Assembly: GCF_032854445.1 (NCBI RefSeq)
Contig: NC_088298.1
Coordinates: forward strand, 22,779,295 to 22,843,294
Source: Liolophura sinensis
Taxonomy: Eukaryota; Mollusca; Polyplacophora; Chitonida; Chitonidae
Reading direction: 5' to 3'
DNA: 64,000 bases
The notes under the pieces were generated by a model. That model was not told where the DNA came from, did not search any database, and was given only the letters and a program-made list of their open reading frames with translations. Below, piece after piece: positions 22,326-33,625 of the stretch. Position 1 is the first letter of the stretch. Every line of letters starts with the position of its first letter. The position numbers and the translations under genes were made by a program.

Positions 22326-23879
22326 ATTAGCCGGTAAATAATTGAATACAATGTTTCAACAAAACGTCTCAGAAACATTCCACTTTATATTGTATTTCGG
22401 TGACTCCATAGAAAACGGCAGGGATTCTGCTTGATGACGCAGTCAGAGAGTAATGCATCTGATTTATGAGTACTGTCATTGTGTAGACGTATTCGATGTT
22501 GACAGTCTTGCCAAACAAATTTGCTGCCTCCAGTTGTTCAGTATACACATTCAAACAAAGTCTGTTGCGATCAGCTTTTAAGCTTTAACCTGCTAGCATC
22601 GAAGATTATGATGTTTGATAATGTTTGAGTTGTGTGGAGGAGGCCTGTGCTTTGTCCTTGGCTTGTTTACACAAGGACAAACCGGAAGGTTTTGGTTCAT
22701 CCAGACAAACCATTGAAAATCACTAGGTATCTACCCGCGCTAATTCAATACCTGAACGAAACCATATGGCTGGGCTCACTGGATACATCGAAATGGAAAA
22801 ATCATTATAGGTCTCGCATGCATTACATGGTTTTTTGGGGAAATGTTCTCACTTTTCCCCCAAATTAAAGAAAAGAGCTCTCCGGCAATGTTGACTTTTT
22901 GAACTGTACGTATTGTAGAACAAATTATTTGTATCTCTTGGCCACAAGACTTGAACTCACCCAGTGTCCTGATTTGGTTTCAGTTGGAAGCATAGAAAGG
23001 TATGTGCATTATGCCTAAACCTATCATTTTCATTTTCAACCAGATTATTGGCAATATTTTCGAAATTTTATACTTTTTTTAACATATAGTCTTAGTTGTT
23101 TCTTAGAATTCTCAGAAGTCAGACAAGTGGAAGTGGTGTTGCTGGAAAACTGCTTTATTAGCTATGATTCGAATAGTTTGGCTATACAAAAAACACAGTA
23201 TAACAATTCCCAGTCATCTTCAAATATGATGTCATATACTCTTGCGTACGGCGTCGATCGTTAGTCAAAAAAATGAATCCATCGATCAAAATATGTCATT
23301 TTATGTCACTCATATAGAATTCAAAGTACAAGACCTGTCCATTGTAATAGACAGTTGAGTTTGAGTGCGTTGCATTTCCTCCTGCACCGTGAGAAAATGT
23401 TTGATAGGTCTTTACTCAGCTTAAATTCGATTACACTTACAGGAAACTTAACACTTTGTAATCAATAGAAAATCTTTCGCACGGCTATCCCTGACTGGTA
23501 CAAAATTCATTGATATTCCTCCTACAGGATGGATTTCGTCTGGAGACGATGCTACCATGTGTCGATTTAGTCCACGACCAGTCCATGGTCAATATTCCTT
23601 ATCAAATAACTCCAGATATCAAGTGAACAATCTTTGAAGTACTGTCTTTGATCCAGTTATCCTCTCTGTTGGCGGGAAATAATACCCCAGGGTAATATTT
23701 CCACGGGAACCTTAATTTGATGCAATTGAATAAAGTCGCTCACTATGCATTGCTCAGACAATCGCTTTTCAGCAGCGGTGATTTGCATTATTGATACAGT
23801 AATATTCATCGGTGCTGACTGTTTGGCAACCCACAAGTGTGCGCCAGTTCTGCGTTTTATCGATGTTGCGGTTTGACTT
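22326..23879. other. No gene established; two weak exon-like motifs
   Basis: GATTTGGTTTCAG at 22971-22983 is followed after 16 nt by GTATGT at 23000. ATATTCCTCCTACAG ending at 23527 is followed by a 36-codon frame to TGA at 23635-23637. Such pairs are expected by chance in this much DNA. Confidence 0.3.
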
Positions 23880-24125
23880 ACCACAATATAAAGGACTTAA
23901 GGCATAGACAGTAAAATCAAAGAAGTAACGACAGTGTGGTGGTTGACAAATAGTCACACGTTTAGCGGTGAAACACGACCTGTTGTCAGTTTAGCTGACT
24001 GTTAAGACAAATGCAAATGCAATTTAATTGTGTACGACCTCGAGAACCATGACAGAATAAGTTTTGAGAATACAATGCTGTTAATTGCAGTATATTAGAA
24101 GCCACTGGTCTAGAATTACTGATTT
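23880..24125 (-). repeat. Family A copy
   Basis: In plus orientation: CAGTAAAATCAAAGAAGTAA, CGACAGTGTGGTGGTTGACA, AATAGTCACACGTTTAGCGG, TGAAACACGACCTGTTGTCA and further on AGCCACTGGTCTAGAATTAC. It is a single-block copy with diverged 5' body. Confidence 0.75.
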
Positions 24126-24189
24126 AAAGTTAGGAAGTCATAACATTTAATACACAAGCGCATTAGACTATTGCAGGAAGTGGGCTTTT

Positions 24190-25870
24190 ATCATGTAAAA
24201 GTTTGGTTTGGTTTACCACAAAAATGTAGACAAAACTAGGTCTATATCGTGTAAAAGTTTGGTTTGGTTTACCACAAGACTAGACAGAAGTAGGTCTATA
24301 TCGTGTAAAAGTTTGGTTTAGCTGACCACAAGACTGTGGACAGAAGTAGGTCTGTATCGTGTAAAAGTTTGGTTTGGTTTACCACAAGACTAGACAGAAG
24401 TAGGTCTATATCGTGTAAAAGTTTGGCTTGGTTTACCACAAGAATGTAGACAGAAGTATGTCTATATCATGTAAAGTTTGGTTTGGCTGACCACAAGACT
24501 GAAGACAGGAGTAGGTCTATATGGTGTAAAAGGTTGGTTTGGCTGACCACAAGACTGTGGACAGAAGTAGGTCTATATCGTGTAAAAGTTTGGTTTGGTT
24601 TACCACAAGACCGTAGACAGAGGTAGGTCTATATCGTGTAAAATGTTGGTTTGGCTGACCACAAGACTGTGGACAGAAGTAGGTCTGTATCGTGTAAAAG
24701 TTTGGTTTGGTTTACCACAAGACCGTAGACAGAGGTAGGTCTATATCGTGTAAAATGTTGGTTTGGCTGACCACAAGACTGTGGACAGAAGTAGGTCTAT
24801 ATCGTGTAAAAGTTTTGTTTGGTTTACCACAAGACTGTAGACAGAAGTAGGTCTATATCGTGTAAAAGTTTGGTTTGGTTTGCCTTGCCACAAGACTGTA
24901 GACAGAAGTAGGTCTATATCGTGTAAAAGGTTGGTTTGGTTTACCACAAGACTGTAGACAGAAGTAGGTCTGTATCGTGTAAAAGTTTGGTTTGGTTTAC
25001 CACAAGACTGTAGACAGAAGTAGGTCTATATCGTGTAAAAGTTTGGTTTGGTTTGCCTTGCCACAAGACTGTAGACAGAAGTAGGTCTATATCGTGTAAA
25101 AGGTTGGTTTGCCTTGCCACAAGACTGTGGACAGAAGTAGGTCTGTATCGTGTAAAAGGTTGGTTTGGTTAACCACAAGACTGTAGACATATGTAGGTCT
25201 ATATCATGTAAAAGTTTTGTTTGGTTTACCACAAGAATGTAGACAAAAGTAGGTCTATATCGTGAAAAAGTTTTGTTTGGTTTACCAGAAGACTGTGGAC
25301 AGAAGTAGGTCTATATCGTGTAAAAGTTTGGTTTGGTTTGTTTTGCCACAAGAATCTAGACAGAATTAGGTCTTTATCGTGTAAAAGTTTGGTATGGTTT
25401 ACCACAAGACTGTAGACAGAAGTAGGTCTATGTCGTGTAAAAGTTTGGTTTGGTTTACCACAAGGCTGTCGAAGTAAATATGTTTATATCGGGTAAAGAA
25501 TTCCACAAGACTGTAGACAGAAGGGTTATCATGGAGAGTTTGTTTGGCTTACCACAAGAATACGCAAGGAAGTAGGTCTATATCGTGTAAAGGCTTGCTT
25601 TGTCATATCACAAGACTGTGGACAGAAGTAGGTCTATATCGTGTAAAGGCTTGCTTTGTCACATCACAAGACTGTGGACGGAAGTAGGTCTATATCGTGT
25701 AAAGGCTTGCTTTGTCATATCACAAGACTGTGGACGGAAGTAGGTCTATATCGTGTAAAGGCTTGCTTTGTCATATCACAAGACTGTGGACGGAAGGTCT
25801 GCATCGTGTAAACGTTTGCCTTGACTTGTCACAAAACTAATTCCGCAAGTATGTCTGTAAAGATTTGTTT
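24190..25870 (+). repeat. 56-bp tandem array, about 29-30 units
   Basis: The unit is GTAGACAGAAGTAGGTCTAT + ATCGTGTAAAAGTTTGGTTT + GGTTTACCACAAGACT. Subtypes carry GGCTGACCAC, or GGTTTGCCTTGCCAC (a longer unit). The right end (25575-25800) has four near-identical units with GGCTTGCTTTGTCATATCAC. The last units decay into flanking DNA. 56 is not a multiple of three, so only short frames appear. Confidence 0.95.
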
Positions 25871-26439
25871 TGACTCTAGACCGAGGTAAGTCTATAACAT
25901 GTGAGTTTGTGTGTGTGTGGTGTAAATGTTTTCTCTGGTGAAAGCCATTTATTATTTGGAGGTTAACTTGTGGGCGTTTTTCTTGTTGCTATATTTAATG
26001 ACAACTTTCTCTGTGCTGTGCTGTGAAGGAATGTGTGTGACCTAACTCGAACTTCTCCCGGAGATACCGTATCGCCATGAACACCATATCGATCTGTCGA
26101 TCACTCAGTTCGTCCAATAATCATTAATTGGTTCCGACAGCGTGTCTACTGTTTTACTCGATTGGATTTGTGTATTTAAATCGATGGCATCTTACTGACC
26201 AAGAGTAGTTATTGCTTCTGACGAAAGTGAAACTTTGAAATACTGTTTTAGGAATTATATTTGAGGTCTAGAATTTAAAATTTTGACGTAAATGTTGTCC
26301 TATAGATAAGGTGTCTGAATTTCAACTTTGGGTAGCAAAACAGGATTGAAGTTATAGATTTAGATTTTTTTTAGAAACATCGCTTTGTGGAATCTGGTTA
26401 TTGTTGATTTGGCTGCGGCTTTCAGTCTGTAACTTTGAC
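25871..26439. other. No gene or repeat seen
   Basis: AT-rich flank of the 56-bp array. No supported features. Confidence 0.4.
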
Positions 26440-26585
26440 AAGTGACAAGGGAGGTGCCGTGACTCTGAATGGGCTCGTCTCGATTCTCTCCAACCCATGA
26501 CTTCTACGACGTTATGCGATTAAAATGCTCTTGACTACGGCGTAACAAAGGAATCAAAACGAATCAAACAAATAAATAAATCTAT
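26440..26585 (+). mobile_element. SINE-1 fragment, old
   Basis: CTCTCCAACCCATGACTTCT, AAATGCTCTTGACTACGGCG and an (AAAT)n tail follow the SINE-1 3' layout with heavy divergence. Confidence 0.55.
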
Positions 26586-28039
26586 TGCAGTCTGTACTAT
26601 TAAGTTGAGCATATCGCAAGGTATTATCCAATATATAAATCACACGCAGTTTGAAGGGTGTCAACCTTACACCTTAGCTCGTGATCTGATTTATTAAAGA
26701 TAAGATTATGATAGGCAAAGACGTTATGTAATCAGAATGACTGTTTTATGTGCTTGCTCACAGGGTTTATTTGTGAAAACAAGTATCGGTTCCTATCTGT
26801 CCTTCAAAACATTTTATTCGAATTTAATTTTAACATAGAATAAAAGAAAATATTCTCTTGGGATAGATTACGCCACGTGACGTTCCGACAACAGCGTCTT
26901 TGTTTTCGCCATCGAGTTTATTTAAAGTGTATTAATGTAAAAACGACACTTTCAGCGGGCGTCATTAATATCAATGCTGCTTTTTCGACTGGGGATTGAA
27001 AAATACAAAATTCTATTTTCGTTTCTGAAAATCTCATCTGAGACTTTCGCTACACTATTTTTTCTTTTTTTCTTTTGGGTTTATAGTGAAATGGAAGACG
27101 TAAACAAATTACACGTGTGGATAATGGTAGTGATTTAGTTGTTCAGCATATCTGATTAGGAATGGGTACTCTAAATAAGATGTTTGAAGTATTAACTTTC
27201 AGACACTGTTATAAACCTACCTGTTGTTTTATAATCCCACGAAATGCAAATTAACGCAACTAATAAGTATATTGCTAAATGCAATTAAACAGCTATCCAT
27301 GAATTAAGTCATGTAGACTACAGGTACTATCGAAACTTTCTTCTGCTGATTTAAACACCCAATAACGGGATACTCTCTTGTTTACATGGTATAAGTGACG
27401 AACCAAAACGTCAATCAAGCATTCAATCAATCTGTCTTTTATTCTGGCGTCTGCACCACCAACTAAACAGGGAAACACGTCTTCTGTGATGTCGTTAACT
27501 ATAAATTTTACAGGGTCGAGATATTCAGAATTCCTATCAGGCAAGGGTATCTTCTACACGGAATTGCGCCGACACAGCATGTCATAAACACAAAGAAAAT
27601 GCGATTCAACCTTGAGTGGTCCCAAAGAACTTCCGGGGAGACGCCACGCTGTCATTTTCTATACATTATTAAGGTGTCCTAGATTAATGCAGGCATATCT
27701 TCCCCCAGGGTATCTATCTCGAAGTCTTGTCCTTCAGTAAACTATGCCGAATTTTGTATTCATAGCCAGATGGTCTCTTGGCGCCAGTCACTTCGCATTC
27801 ACTATTGAGAAATTTTGATAGCTTCCCTTTATTCTCCAGCAACATGGTTAAGAACGGAACTATGTGGAGATATCTGGGTTATTCGCAGCGCAGTCACTAT
27901 ATATACCTGACTTTTCTTCACTATAGCAATTTAAATTTTCTTTCCCAGTTCTAAAATTCTAAGACACATGATTGCTTTGTGTGAATTTCACAATGATTTT
28001 AAATTTAGCTCAGCGGCTTTCAATCGCTGGAGGGCAGGT
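26586..28039. other. No gene established; one open minus-strand frame
   Basis: Minus-strand frame 27544-27293 has a weak acceptor-like TTGCCTGATAG just upstream of GAATTCTGAATATCTC, then 80 codons to a stop. The peptide has normal composition (for example LVGGADARIKDRLIECLIDV). I recognise no family, and there is no second exon in view. Confidence 0.3.
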
Positions 28040-28300
28040 GGGGTCTCCGCGGCCGAGGGGGGTAGCACGCCAGCGTGGCCCAACGACTCAGGAGCCTGTC
28101 ATCAATGCGATCACTGTCATTTCAAGTCGAGCCCATGCTGGCTTCTTCTTTGGCCGTACGTGGGAAGGTCTGACAGCAACCTAGGGGTTGTCGTGGGTTT
28201 CCCCCGGGCTTTGCCGGATTTCCTTACACCATAATGCTAGCCAAAGTCGTTAAGGGAAATATTTTGGGTACGGCGTAAAACACCAATAAAGGAAATAAAT
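28040..28300 (+). mobile_element. SINE-1 copy, full length
   Basis: Head GGGGTCTCCGCGGCCGAGGG, GCACGCCAGCGTGGCCCAAC and GACTCAGGAGCCTGTCATCA; B-box region TTTCAAGTCGAGCCCATGCT; core GGCCGTACGTGGGAAGGTCT and GGGTTTCCCCCGGGCTTTGC; tail GGGTACGGCGTAAAACACCA plus A-rich end. Confidence 0.92.
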
Positions 28301-28304
28301 TAAA

Positions 28305-28375
28305 TTCTGAGGACACGCCCGGACTGGGTTCAATCCTGGTCTAGGACCAGGAATTTATGGATTCTTTCTGTTTCC
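28305..28375 (+). mobile_element. SINE-2 fragment (head only)
   Basis: GGACTGGGTTCAATCCTGGT has a B box (GGTTCAATCC). It is followed by CAGGAATTTATGGATTC, paralleling CAGGGAATTTGTAGATTC after the B box of the SINE-2 at 49.7 kb. It sits directly after a SINE-1 tail. Confidence 0.55.
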
Positions 28376-28434
28376 ACAGTTTCTCGGCCGTTAGTTGCTG
28401 GAAGCGATAGAAGACGCTCGTTACGCTGCTTGCT

Positions 28435-28640
28435 GTTAATTTTTAAGAGAAAATCTGTTTTCTGAGTGATGCTAGAATGTATTCTGCTATTGCAACAGAT
28501 TATTCCTTCAAATATAACACACATATTTTATTAACTCAGCATAAAGATTCTCTAAGACTAACAGGATATTATGTTGAATATGACACAGCATGATTTTATA
28601 ATAACAATACATTCTAGCATCACTAAGACTAGAGACTATC
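28435..28640. mobile_element. MITE-C copy
   Basis: The left arm is CTGAGTGATGCTAGAATGTA and the right arm CATTCTAGCATCACTAAG, in inverted orientation with an AT-rich centre. The outermost TIR bases are degraded. No coding capacity. Confidence 0.75.
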
Positions 28641-28796
28641 TGATAATTTTTGGAGTGTAGACAAAGCCACAGTTATAAATAGGTACATGAAGACATACAC
28701 AATGACGCATATAGACATAGTCTGCTGAACACAGTATCAGTTTTAATGTAATGTAGTGAACACGCTTTGGACTATCAAAAGCAAATGAACTAACAT

Positions 28797-28935
28797 AGTT
28801 CACGATTTGGATACCGGTTTAATTCATGCGCCTAGACCATTCCTGGTTTTTCGTCAGCTTTGAAAACTTCTCACTGCTTATCTTTGTGTGAATCCGTCCT
28901 AATTCGTTTGATAGTTTATATGCAGTCTTAAAAAA
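28797..28935 (+). repeat. Family B copy, 5' half
   Basis: CACGATTTGGATACCGGTTT, AATTCATGCGCCTAGACCAT, CTTCTCACTGCTTATCTTTG and TGAATCCGTCCTAATTCGTT match the 5' half of the 58.2-kb copy. Confidence 0.7.
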
Positions 28936-28992
28936 TTGATTTCGCGATCATTGATCCGGAACCCCAATTTGGATGAAGGCTCTAATTTACTT

Positions 28993-29080
28993 ATCTATGG
29001 GTCGAATCAGACATTCGTATACCAGCCGTCAACCACAGTGGAACTTTCAAGCCGATAACCTCAAAGCCAATTCCAGACTG
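28993..29080 (-). repeat. Family B fragment, 3' end, opposite orientation
   Basis: In plus orientation: GGTCGAATCAGACATTCGTA, TACCAGCCGTCAACCACAGT and GAACTTTCAAGCCGATAACC. It faces the 5' half-copy 60 bp upstream. The adjoining 125-codon minus frame to 29368 runs partly through this repeat and is not accepted as a gene. Confidence 0.7.
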
Positions 29081-30026
29081 GCCTGTCCTGCCCGTGTCAG
29101 GTTCGACGTCTAGGTCCACCTGTACAGAATGGAATGTTGCATCTATGGTGTCATGTGCCATTATATTGCTCTCAAGATAGTCTGGATCTCCGTGTTTAAA
29201 GTGTGAAGTGGTTGTTAAATTTTGTAGAGCTGGAAACAAGAGCGATCTACACGGGCAATTCTCTACAGCTCTCGGCGATCTTAAATTCCCGCGGGTAAAA
29301 TTTCGGCAGGACGTCTTTACGACGTCAAATAAAAATCTAATTCTCTGACATTTGTTTTTGATGTCCAAGGAGAATTGATGTGGGGTTTTACACTTGGCTA
29401 CGCCGTGCTGTGAGTAGAAAGTTAGATTTAATTGATCTAAACTGATGGCTTATGTCTCAGTGCTATAGACGGACCACCGATTATTCCGTTGATTCAGGAA
29501 TTCAAGCCCTGGTGTTACTTGAGAAACCTTTCATTTTCAATCCGTTATGCTGATCTAAATATTAAGGAAATTTCAGACTGTTTTTGAGAAATTAAAAGTT
29601 CTCACAGTCGGTAAATCTTCCCAAGGGTATAAAGAAAGTATCGGTTTTTTAAATTCCCTTTCCCATATTTTCCCACAGAAAATCGTTGCTGATAAAGTGA
29701 AGGAGGGAATATTTTCTTGTAATTTATACATTTGCTTTAAACTTAAAGTGCAGTATTAATTAATCAAATTCTAATTAATTAATTTTTAAAATTATACACG
29801 GCTTATCAACAAAAATAAATAACAAACAATCATCAGTACCTAGCCATTCATGCGGTGACGCCATTCTGCCATGTTATAGCTAGTGACATCACAAAACCTA
29901 TAGGAGCTCTGCCGTACCATCGGTTTTAAACAACGTGACAACGAGAAAATACAAACAAAAACGCCTGATGCCCAACAAAAGAGTATCAGCTCTGTTCTGT
30001 TATTAAAGGGTCAATGTTTCTTTCAG
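29081..30026. other. No gene or repeat seen
   Basis: AT-rich DNA upstream of the possible exon at 30027. It would be intronic if that exon is real. Confidence 0.35.
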
Positions 30027-30110
30027 TCTGGTGCTCGGTCAGGGCGATGTTCGTGGACACAAGCGTGGTGTTTTAGCGGTCCTGCTCGTCCTCGTCGGCC
30101 CTGCATGGGT
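30027..30110 (+). CDS. Possible internal 84-bp exon, unknown protein
   Basis: A good acceptor (GTCAATGTTTCTTTCAG, ending at 30026) and a donor (GTAAGC at 30111) bound exactly 84 bp, a frame-neutral length. The island is far richer in G+C and CpG than its flanks (GTCCTGCTCGTCCTCGTCGG). Two frames are open across it. One gives a hydrophobic stretch, VLAVLLVLVGPAW, which could be a signal peptide or membrane segment; the other gives a Cys/Arg-rich peptide. I cannot name a family. The spans of several kb to other exon candidates would be introns. A spliced non-coding RNA exon or a chance pairing is equally possible. Confidence 0.25.
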
Positions 30111-30593
30111 GTAAGCATTAGGCCTAGCTGGCTGTACCGATTTCAGTGAATTTACCGAACAAAGCAGGGCCTTCTGATTGATAACAGACCCTTTCATTCA
30201 GATTTTGGGAATACATTTTCGTAATAAATCTGAGTTTTCTGAGGAAAAATAATGAAGAGTCAACATGCCTACTCGGAGTGTTAGTGCCGTATCCCCAATG
30301 CTGAACTTTACCTTCTGGGTCTTCGAAACTTTATAGAATTTTTTACACATTTTTGTGATAACTGCATCCTATATTCTTTTTCTGAATATAATAGAATATA
30401 TGGTGGCAGACTTTGTATTCACTTTAAAACAAGATGCGCATAGTGTTTTGCTTCGAGCCGCTCTCCGTTTTGCAGATTTTGATAGCATGATGCCATTTCA
30501 CCTTTTGGTATTTAGATATGGCATTTTAATGTATAATACCACAGTTTACAGAGTAAGACCGGAGCACTGACGGCAGTAGAAAGAAATCAAACA
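30111..30593. other. No gene or repeat seen
   Basis: AT-rich. The 71-codon frame at 30355-30570 has no support. Confidence 0.35.
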
Positions 30594-30722
30594 AACTTGG
30601 AAATACAGACATGCCGATGAAGGCGACGTTATACATCACTCAAACCAATCTGGAAATACAGACATGCCGATGAAGGCGACGTGATACATCACTCAAGCAA
30701 GCACAGAAATACAGACGTGGCG
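30594..30722 (+). repeat. 53-bp tandem repeat, 2.4 units
   Basis: GGAAATACAGACATGCCGAT then GAAGGCGACGT occurs at 30599 and 30652, and GAAATACAGACG begins again at 30706. ATACATCACTCAA closes each unit. Confidence 0.85.
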
Positions 30723-31224
30723 AAATTGAAACATGTATTATCTATAAAGTTTCAAGACAGCAGATTGTATGGGATAAAATAGTCGATTTACAGTTGGCTG
30801 AGAGTTACAACACTGATAACAGTTTGTTAATGTTCCATAAAGACACATTGTGTAGAGTTAGGATGTTTACTGGTATCATTCTCACGGTCAGTTTAGCCCG
30901 GATTAACCAATAACTCTGGATTTAACATTTCCCGTATACACCTTACTTCCTTCTGCCAGGGTTTCCCGCAATCAGCTCTTCCGGGCAAGATAAGAGTCCT
31001 AACTCAGCTAGGGATCTGAAGCCGTACGTCCAGGGGTAATCACGGTGATTATGTCACGTGATGGTATTAGCCATCCATCCATCACCCCTCGGGTGTTTTC
31101 TTTATGGTAAGTTTTACAATCTCCTCGGACAAGACAATGGATCTGCCTTGATTCGTCTGCGGAAAGTTTTGTGCAAGAACCTATCCTCCCCATACTGAGT
31201 GAATGCCCTAGCAAGATTCCATTA
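30723..31224. other. No gene or repeat seen
   Basis: No supported frame. TCCATCCATCAC near 31073 is a minor simple repeat. Confidence 0.35.
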
Positions 31225-31366
31225 TTTGCTAGAAATAGAATTGCCTTGGAAAGATGCTGTATACGATTTGGATACTGACTTAATCCTTCCGCCTAAACCA
31301 TTCCTTGCGTCTTTCCAAATTCATTAAAAATGTTGACTGCTTTGTCGATTTGTCTTAAACGTGGTT
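31225..31366 (+). repeat. Family B copy, 5' half, cut by SINE-1
   Basis: TACGATTTGGATACTGACTT, CCGCCTAAACCATTCCTTGC, GTCTTTCCAAATTCATTAAA and TGTTGACTGCTTTGTCGATT match family B. It stops where a SINE-1 head begins, so the SINE may have inserted here, but the 3' half was not found on the far side. Confidence 0.7.
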
Positions 31367-31368
31367 TA

Positions 31369-31541
31369 GGGGGGCTCCGTGGCTCAGTAGGTTAGCGCGC
31401 TAGCGCAGCGCAATTACCCGGTAGTCTCTCACCAATGCGGCCGCTGTGACTTCAAGTTCCCTCTACGACCGTAAGTGAGAGGGTATACCAGCAACTTGCG
31501 GATGGTCGTGGGCTTCCCCTGGTTTCGTCCCACCATAATTT
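31369..31541 (+). mobile_element. SINE-1 copy, intact head, 3' deleted
   Basis: The best-preserved head: GGGGGGCTCCGTGGCTCAGT (A box TGGCTCAGTAGG) and TTAGCGCGCTAGCGCAGCGC, then B-box-like ACTTCAAGTTCC. The core runs to GGTTTCGTCCCACCATAATT and then stops, without the tail. Confidence 0.88.
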
Positions 31542-32859
31542 CTTTGTGCAGTTTGTATTTTCAGTTCATGCCCTAGCTGGGTTATCTAATTAAAGCTTTG
31601 GTTCCCTGTCCAGTGAGATCGCCTGTTTAAATCCAGCTCTGTCTGGTTTGACAGCGGTCTTCAGTCAGAAAGTTTGTCACGTTTTTGAGAATGAACGGTG
31701 GTTAACGTCGGGCAATAAAGTTTCCTTGAAAAAAGATCCCAACCTCCATCATTGTATTCAATAAAAAGCACATGTGTTCAGTATTAAACGCGAATTGATT
31801 AAATAAATAAATAAATAAATAAAATGTAAAGAGCCGATAGTGTGTTACCTTAAAATTATATTTTTTCGCATTTTGGTATAGACAGACATTAGTCAGACAG
31901 AATTTCGACTTTGAGATTTGCCTTAGAAAGTAGTTGTTTGGTCCCTGTTAATTAGAGTACTGGTATACACAAGATCTTCTATCATTCATTCGACAATGGT
32001 GAAGTTTAATACAAGCGGAAACCAGGAACAGTCCATATAAAACCGCCAAACTAACAAAACTCCTGACTTGAGGCTGTGGTATTTGACCTTTCTGATCAAG
32101 GCCGAATGATTCTCGCAAGAGTGACGCTTTAAACGAATGAGCCACCAGGCCCCCGGCCTGCCAAATCTTCACGTCAACTTTAAGATCCTGAAAGTCGGAT
32201 AGAAGTGGAGGCGTAAGATGTCTGCCGTCAGATCCGGTCAAGGAAAATCAATATGTATATATGTCTGCGAGGTTATTGTCCACTAACTCAATGTTCAGCA
32301 GTGCCATTATACGCCAACCTGGCGTAATTATCTGCCCTTGCTCGCGGAGCAATTTGTCTCAGACCGCATCTGTACTGGACGAGATGTGTGCTGAACCGTG
32401 GAATTGAAGCTGACAAGACGGTCTCCTTGTCTGTATTTATCACATACAGCTTTTCCCAAGTTGTTCCGAGAGCAAATTCCATTTCTTAAAGATCCCACAT
32501 GTTGTTGTTGTAACCTACTCATATATATCTGGGGTTCATGCCAAGAAATTCAGGTAATGAGGCAGCTCACAGGTAATCAGGCAGCTCACCCGTTTCTTTA
32601 ACAGACAAAATCAATAGTACATGTTAAAGCAATTAGTAGTTTTTAATACAGATACTAGGTAAGGATTGTTAACTTGTTGAATCTCATCTTCGCTTATTAG
32701 AACGTCTACTAGTTGATAATATTAGCAGCGTCTATGTTTTTAATAAGGTATTTCTTGTTAAAGAAGTCAAGAGCGTAATTTAGCGTCATATTTGTCTTTG
32801 TGATACAACTAAGTTTGTTATCCATGCGATTGTTTCTTTAAGTTCATTTTTAGAAAAGC
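31542..32859. other. No gene seen; (AAAT)n and a tRNA-like head
   Basis: (AAAT)n lies at 31797-31822. On the minus strand GGGGGCCTGGTGGCTCATTC then TTTAAAGCGTC (about 32160-32118) looks like the start of a SINE head, family uncertain. The 97-codon minus frame 31948-32241 covers it and is not accepted. Confidence 0.4.
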
Positions 32860-33055
32860 CTGACAATTTCCCACGGCCTAATCCTTCTTAAGCCACTGTG
32901 CTAGAGAGCATGTAATTTTCTACAAGTTAAGCACCTACATGAACAGTTGGATTAAAACCGTAACAGAGGGATTGACAAGAGGCCAAATTTTACCGGTTAC
33001 GTTTGACCATTGCCAATAATCACACTGTCGTCGCTGCTCTGGTTTTATTACGTAT
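32860..33055 (+). repeat. Family A copy
   Basis: TTAAGCCACTGTGCTAGAGA, GCATGTAATTTTCTACAAGT, ACATGAACAGTTGGATTAAA, ATTGACAAGAGGCCAAATTT and CACACTGTCGTCGCTGCTCT follow family order with a single terminal block. Confidence 0.85.
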
Positions 33056-33369
33056 ACGTTTTATTATAGTACATAAGGCCAACAAGATGTCATGGGAAAT
33101 CAGCCATCTATCTTTTCGTCCACATACTCGTTCAGGGTCCACATTTTATGTCTTTGTTCAGACTTCCTGCTTCATCTCTATCGTTGTCTCATTACACTAG
33201 GTCTTGATTCGAAATTCATCCATACTGTTCCAGGTTATTTTTCCTCGTATATTATATTTATGTTCAGGGGTAGTTTTGTCTGATTCATCACCATATTGAG
33301 ACAAATAAATGAAGTAGACCCACCATGATAACATCATGCCCCCCGGGCGTCGTCCCTGATGCAATTAGT

Positions 33370-33625
33370 CCTTCGAGTTACTGAATAATAATTCAATGCT
33401 TTGACGGTATCCCGCAGTCACGAGACCAGAAAATACACCCGAAAAAATAATCTGTTAATTTTAACAGGAATTCTGCTGTCGGGGTGATGTTAGAATATAT
33501 TGTGCTTTTCGAGTCACTGCATAATAACTCAATGCCTTGACGGTATCATGTGGTCACGAGATCGGAAAATACACACCAAAAATAACTTGTTAATTTTAAA
33601 GGTAGAAGAAAAGTTAAATATCAGA
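33370..33625 (+). repeat. 136-bp tandem duplication carrying a MITE-C arm
   Basis: TTCGAGTTACTGAATAATAA...GACGGTATCC...GAAAATACACCC at 33372 recurs as TTCGAGTCACTGCATAATAA...GACGGTATCA...GAAAATACACAC at 33508. Each is followed by a MITE-C-like end (AATCTGTTAATTTTAACAGG; AACTTGTTAATTTTAAAGG). Only the first continues into the MITE-C arm GGGTGATGTTAGAATATATT. Confidence 0.75.

Noticed and set aside
22984-22999. 16-nt microexon
   Set aside because: TTTGGTTTCAG and GTATGT match splice consensus, but the length is not a multiple of three, the insert is AT-rich, and such pairs occur by chance.
24190-25870. CRISPR array
   Set aside because: Units are contiguous with no unique spacers, and the context is eukaryotic. 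The same applies to the 33-bp and 39-bp arrays.
28991-29368. 125-codon minus-strand gene
   Set aside because: The C-terminal third is family B sequence. The remainder has no convincing splice sites.
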